A stretch of 64,000 nt of DNA. Source: Cytobacillus stercorigallinarum. Lineage in GTDB: Bacteria; Bacillota; Bacilli; Bacillales; Cytobacillaceae. Under the pieces are notes generated by a model. That model searched no databases and was not told where the DNA came from. It saw nothing but the letters and a program-made list of their open reading frames with translations. Position numbers and translations under genes: made by a program. Positions within the stretch are counted from its first letter, which is position 1. The number at the start of each line of letters is the position of its first letter. Shown one piece after another: positions 63,926 through 64,000 of the stretch. The stretch is from NCBI RefSeq assembly GCF_014836495.1, contig NZ_JACSQT010000005.1, positions 214,927 through 278,926 on the forward strand, in the 5' to 3' direction.

Positions 63926-64000
63926 TCAAAACCACCCGTGATAACGGGTGGTTTGTTCTGCGGCTGAAAGCCTTTGTTACTGACCAGACCCTAAAGGGCT
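63926..64000 (+). mobile_element. Probable edge of an IS200/IS605-type element
   Basis: ACCACCCGT and ACGGGTGGT form a perfect 9-bp hairpin with a GATA loop (63931-63952), followed by GGCTGAAAGCC and a second CCCTAAAGGG hairpin at the window edge. Subterminal hairpins with this C3/G3-type stem followed by GCGGCTGAAAGCC-like sequence are, as I recall, typical of IS200/IS605 ends. No transposase is inside the window. 63704-63925 otherwise holds only AT-rich DNA and the GntR promoter. Confidence 0.4.

Noticed and set aside
1..64000. CRISPR arrays, tRNA/rRNA genes and prophage
   Set aside because: No evenly spaced direct repeats, no cloverleaf or rRNA-like sequence and no phage structural genes were seen on reading both strands.

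Overview
The window is AT-rich and carries a gene set typical of an endospore-forming Bacillaceae bacterium. Supporting signs are a Spo0E-like phosphatase, the Bacillus-style RNA switches (a T-box and a TPP riboswitch), CIRCE, Fur, PhoP and CcpA-type sites, and strong AGGAGG ribosome binding sites. An Oceanobacillus/Virgibacillus-like relative is plausible, but that is inference. No rRNA, tRNA, prophage or CRISPR array was seen. Most genes lie on the minus strand.

Positions 1-13500: a truncated htpG behind a CIRCE operator; an RpiR regulator and atypical SDR divergent from a class III aminotransferase, with palindromes between them; a short Spo0E-like gene; an ATP-grasp gene; a PbpA-type penicillin-binding protein; an MFS carrier; tenA under a TPP riboswitch with a switchable terminator; trhA; and an acetyltransferase. 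Positions 13500-21700: a MITE-like repeat, then an AbgT transporter, an unusual cyclase-like/winged-helix regulator and two M20 amidohydrolases, which look like an amidated-substrate uptake and hydrolysis unit; then ada and a decayed stretch.

Positions 21700-34900: an acetyltransferase, sir2, a candidate small RNA, two paralogous CxxCxGxG mini-proteins, a metallophosphoesterase, a divergent Fur-controlled siderophore uptake locus without its ATPase, a TerC protein, the gnd-tal pair, a flavoprotein remnant and an MFS carrier with a cre site upstream. Positions 34900-46000: a type-2-like IleRS behind a T-box leader with a non-canonical core, a single-subunit molybdopterin oxidoreductase, the pstSCAB operon behind four PhoP repeats, a GIY-YIG protein and pssA.

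Positions 46000-64000 are catabolic. First comes an acyl-CoA dehydrogenase, thiolase, acyl-CoA ligase and CoA-transferase operon divergent from a MarR gene. Then comes a glycolate module: a GntR/FCD regulator, glcE-glcF-glcD, malate synthase G, an FAH-family enzyme, an IclR regulator and an LctP-type permease. Together these would import glycolate, oxidise it to glyoxylate and condense it with acetyl-CoA to malate. A 20-bp motif recurs just upstream of both glcE and glcB. The window ends in what looks like the edge of an IS200/IS605-type element.
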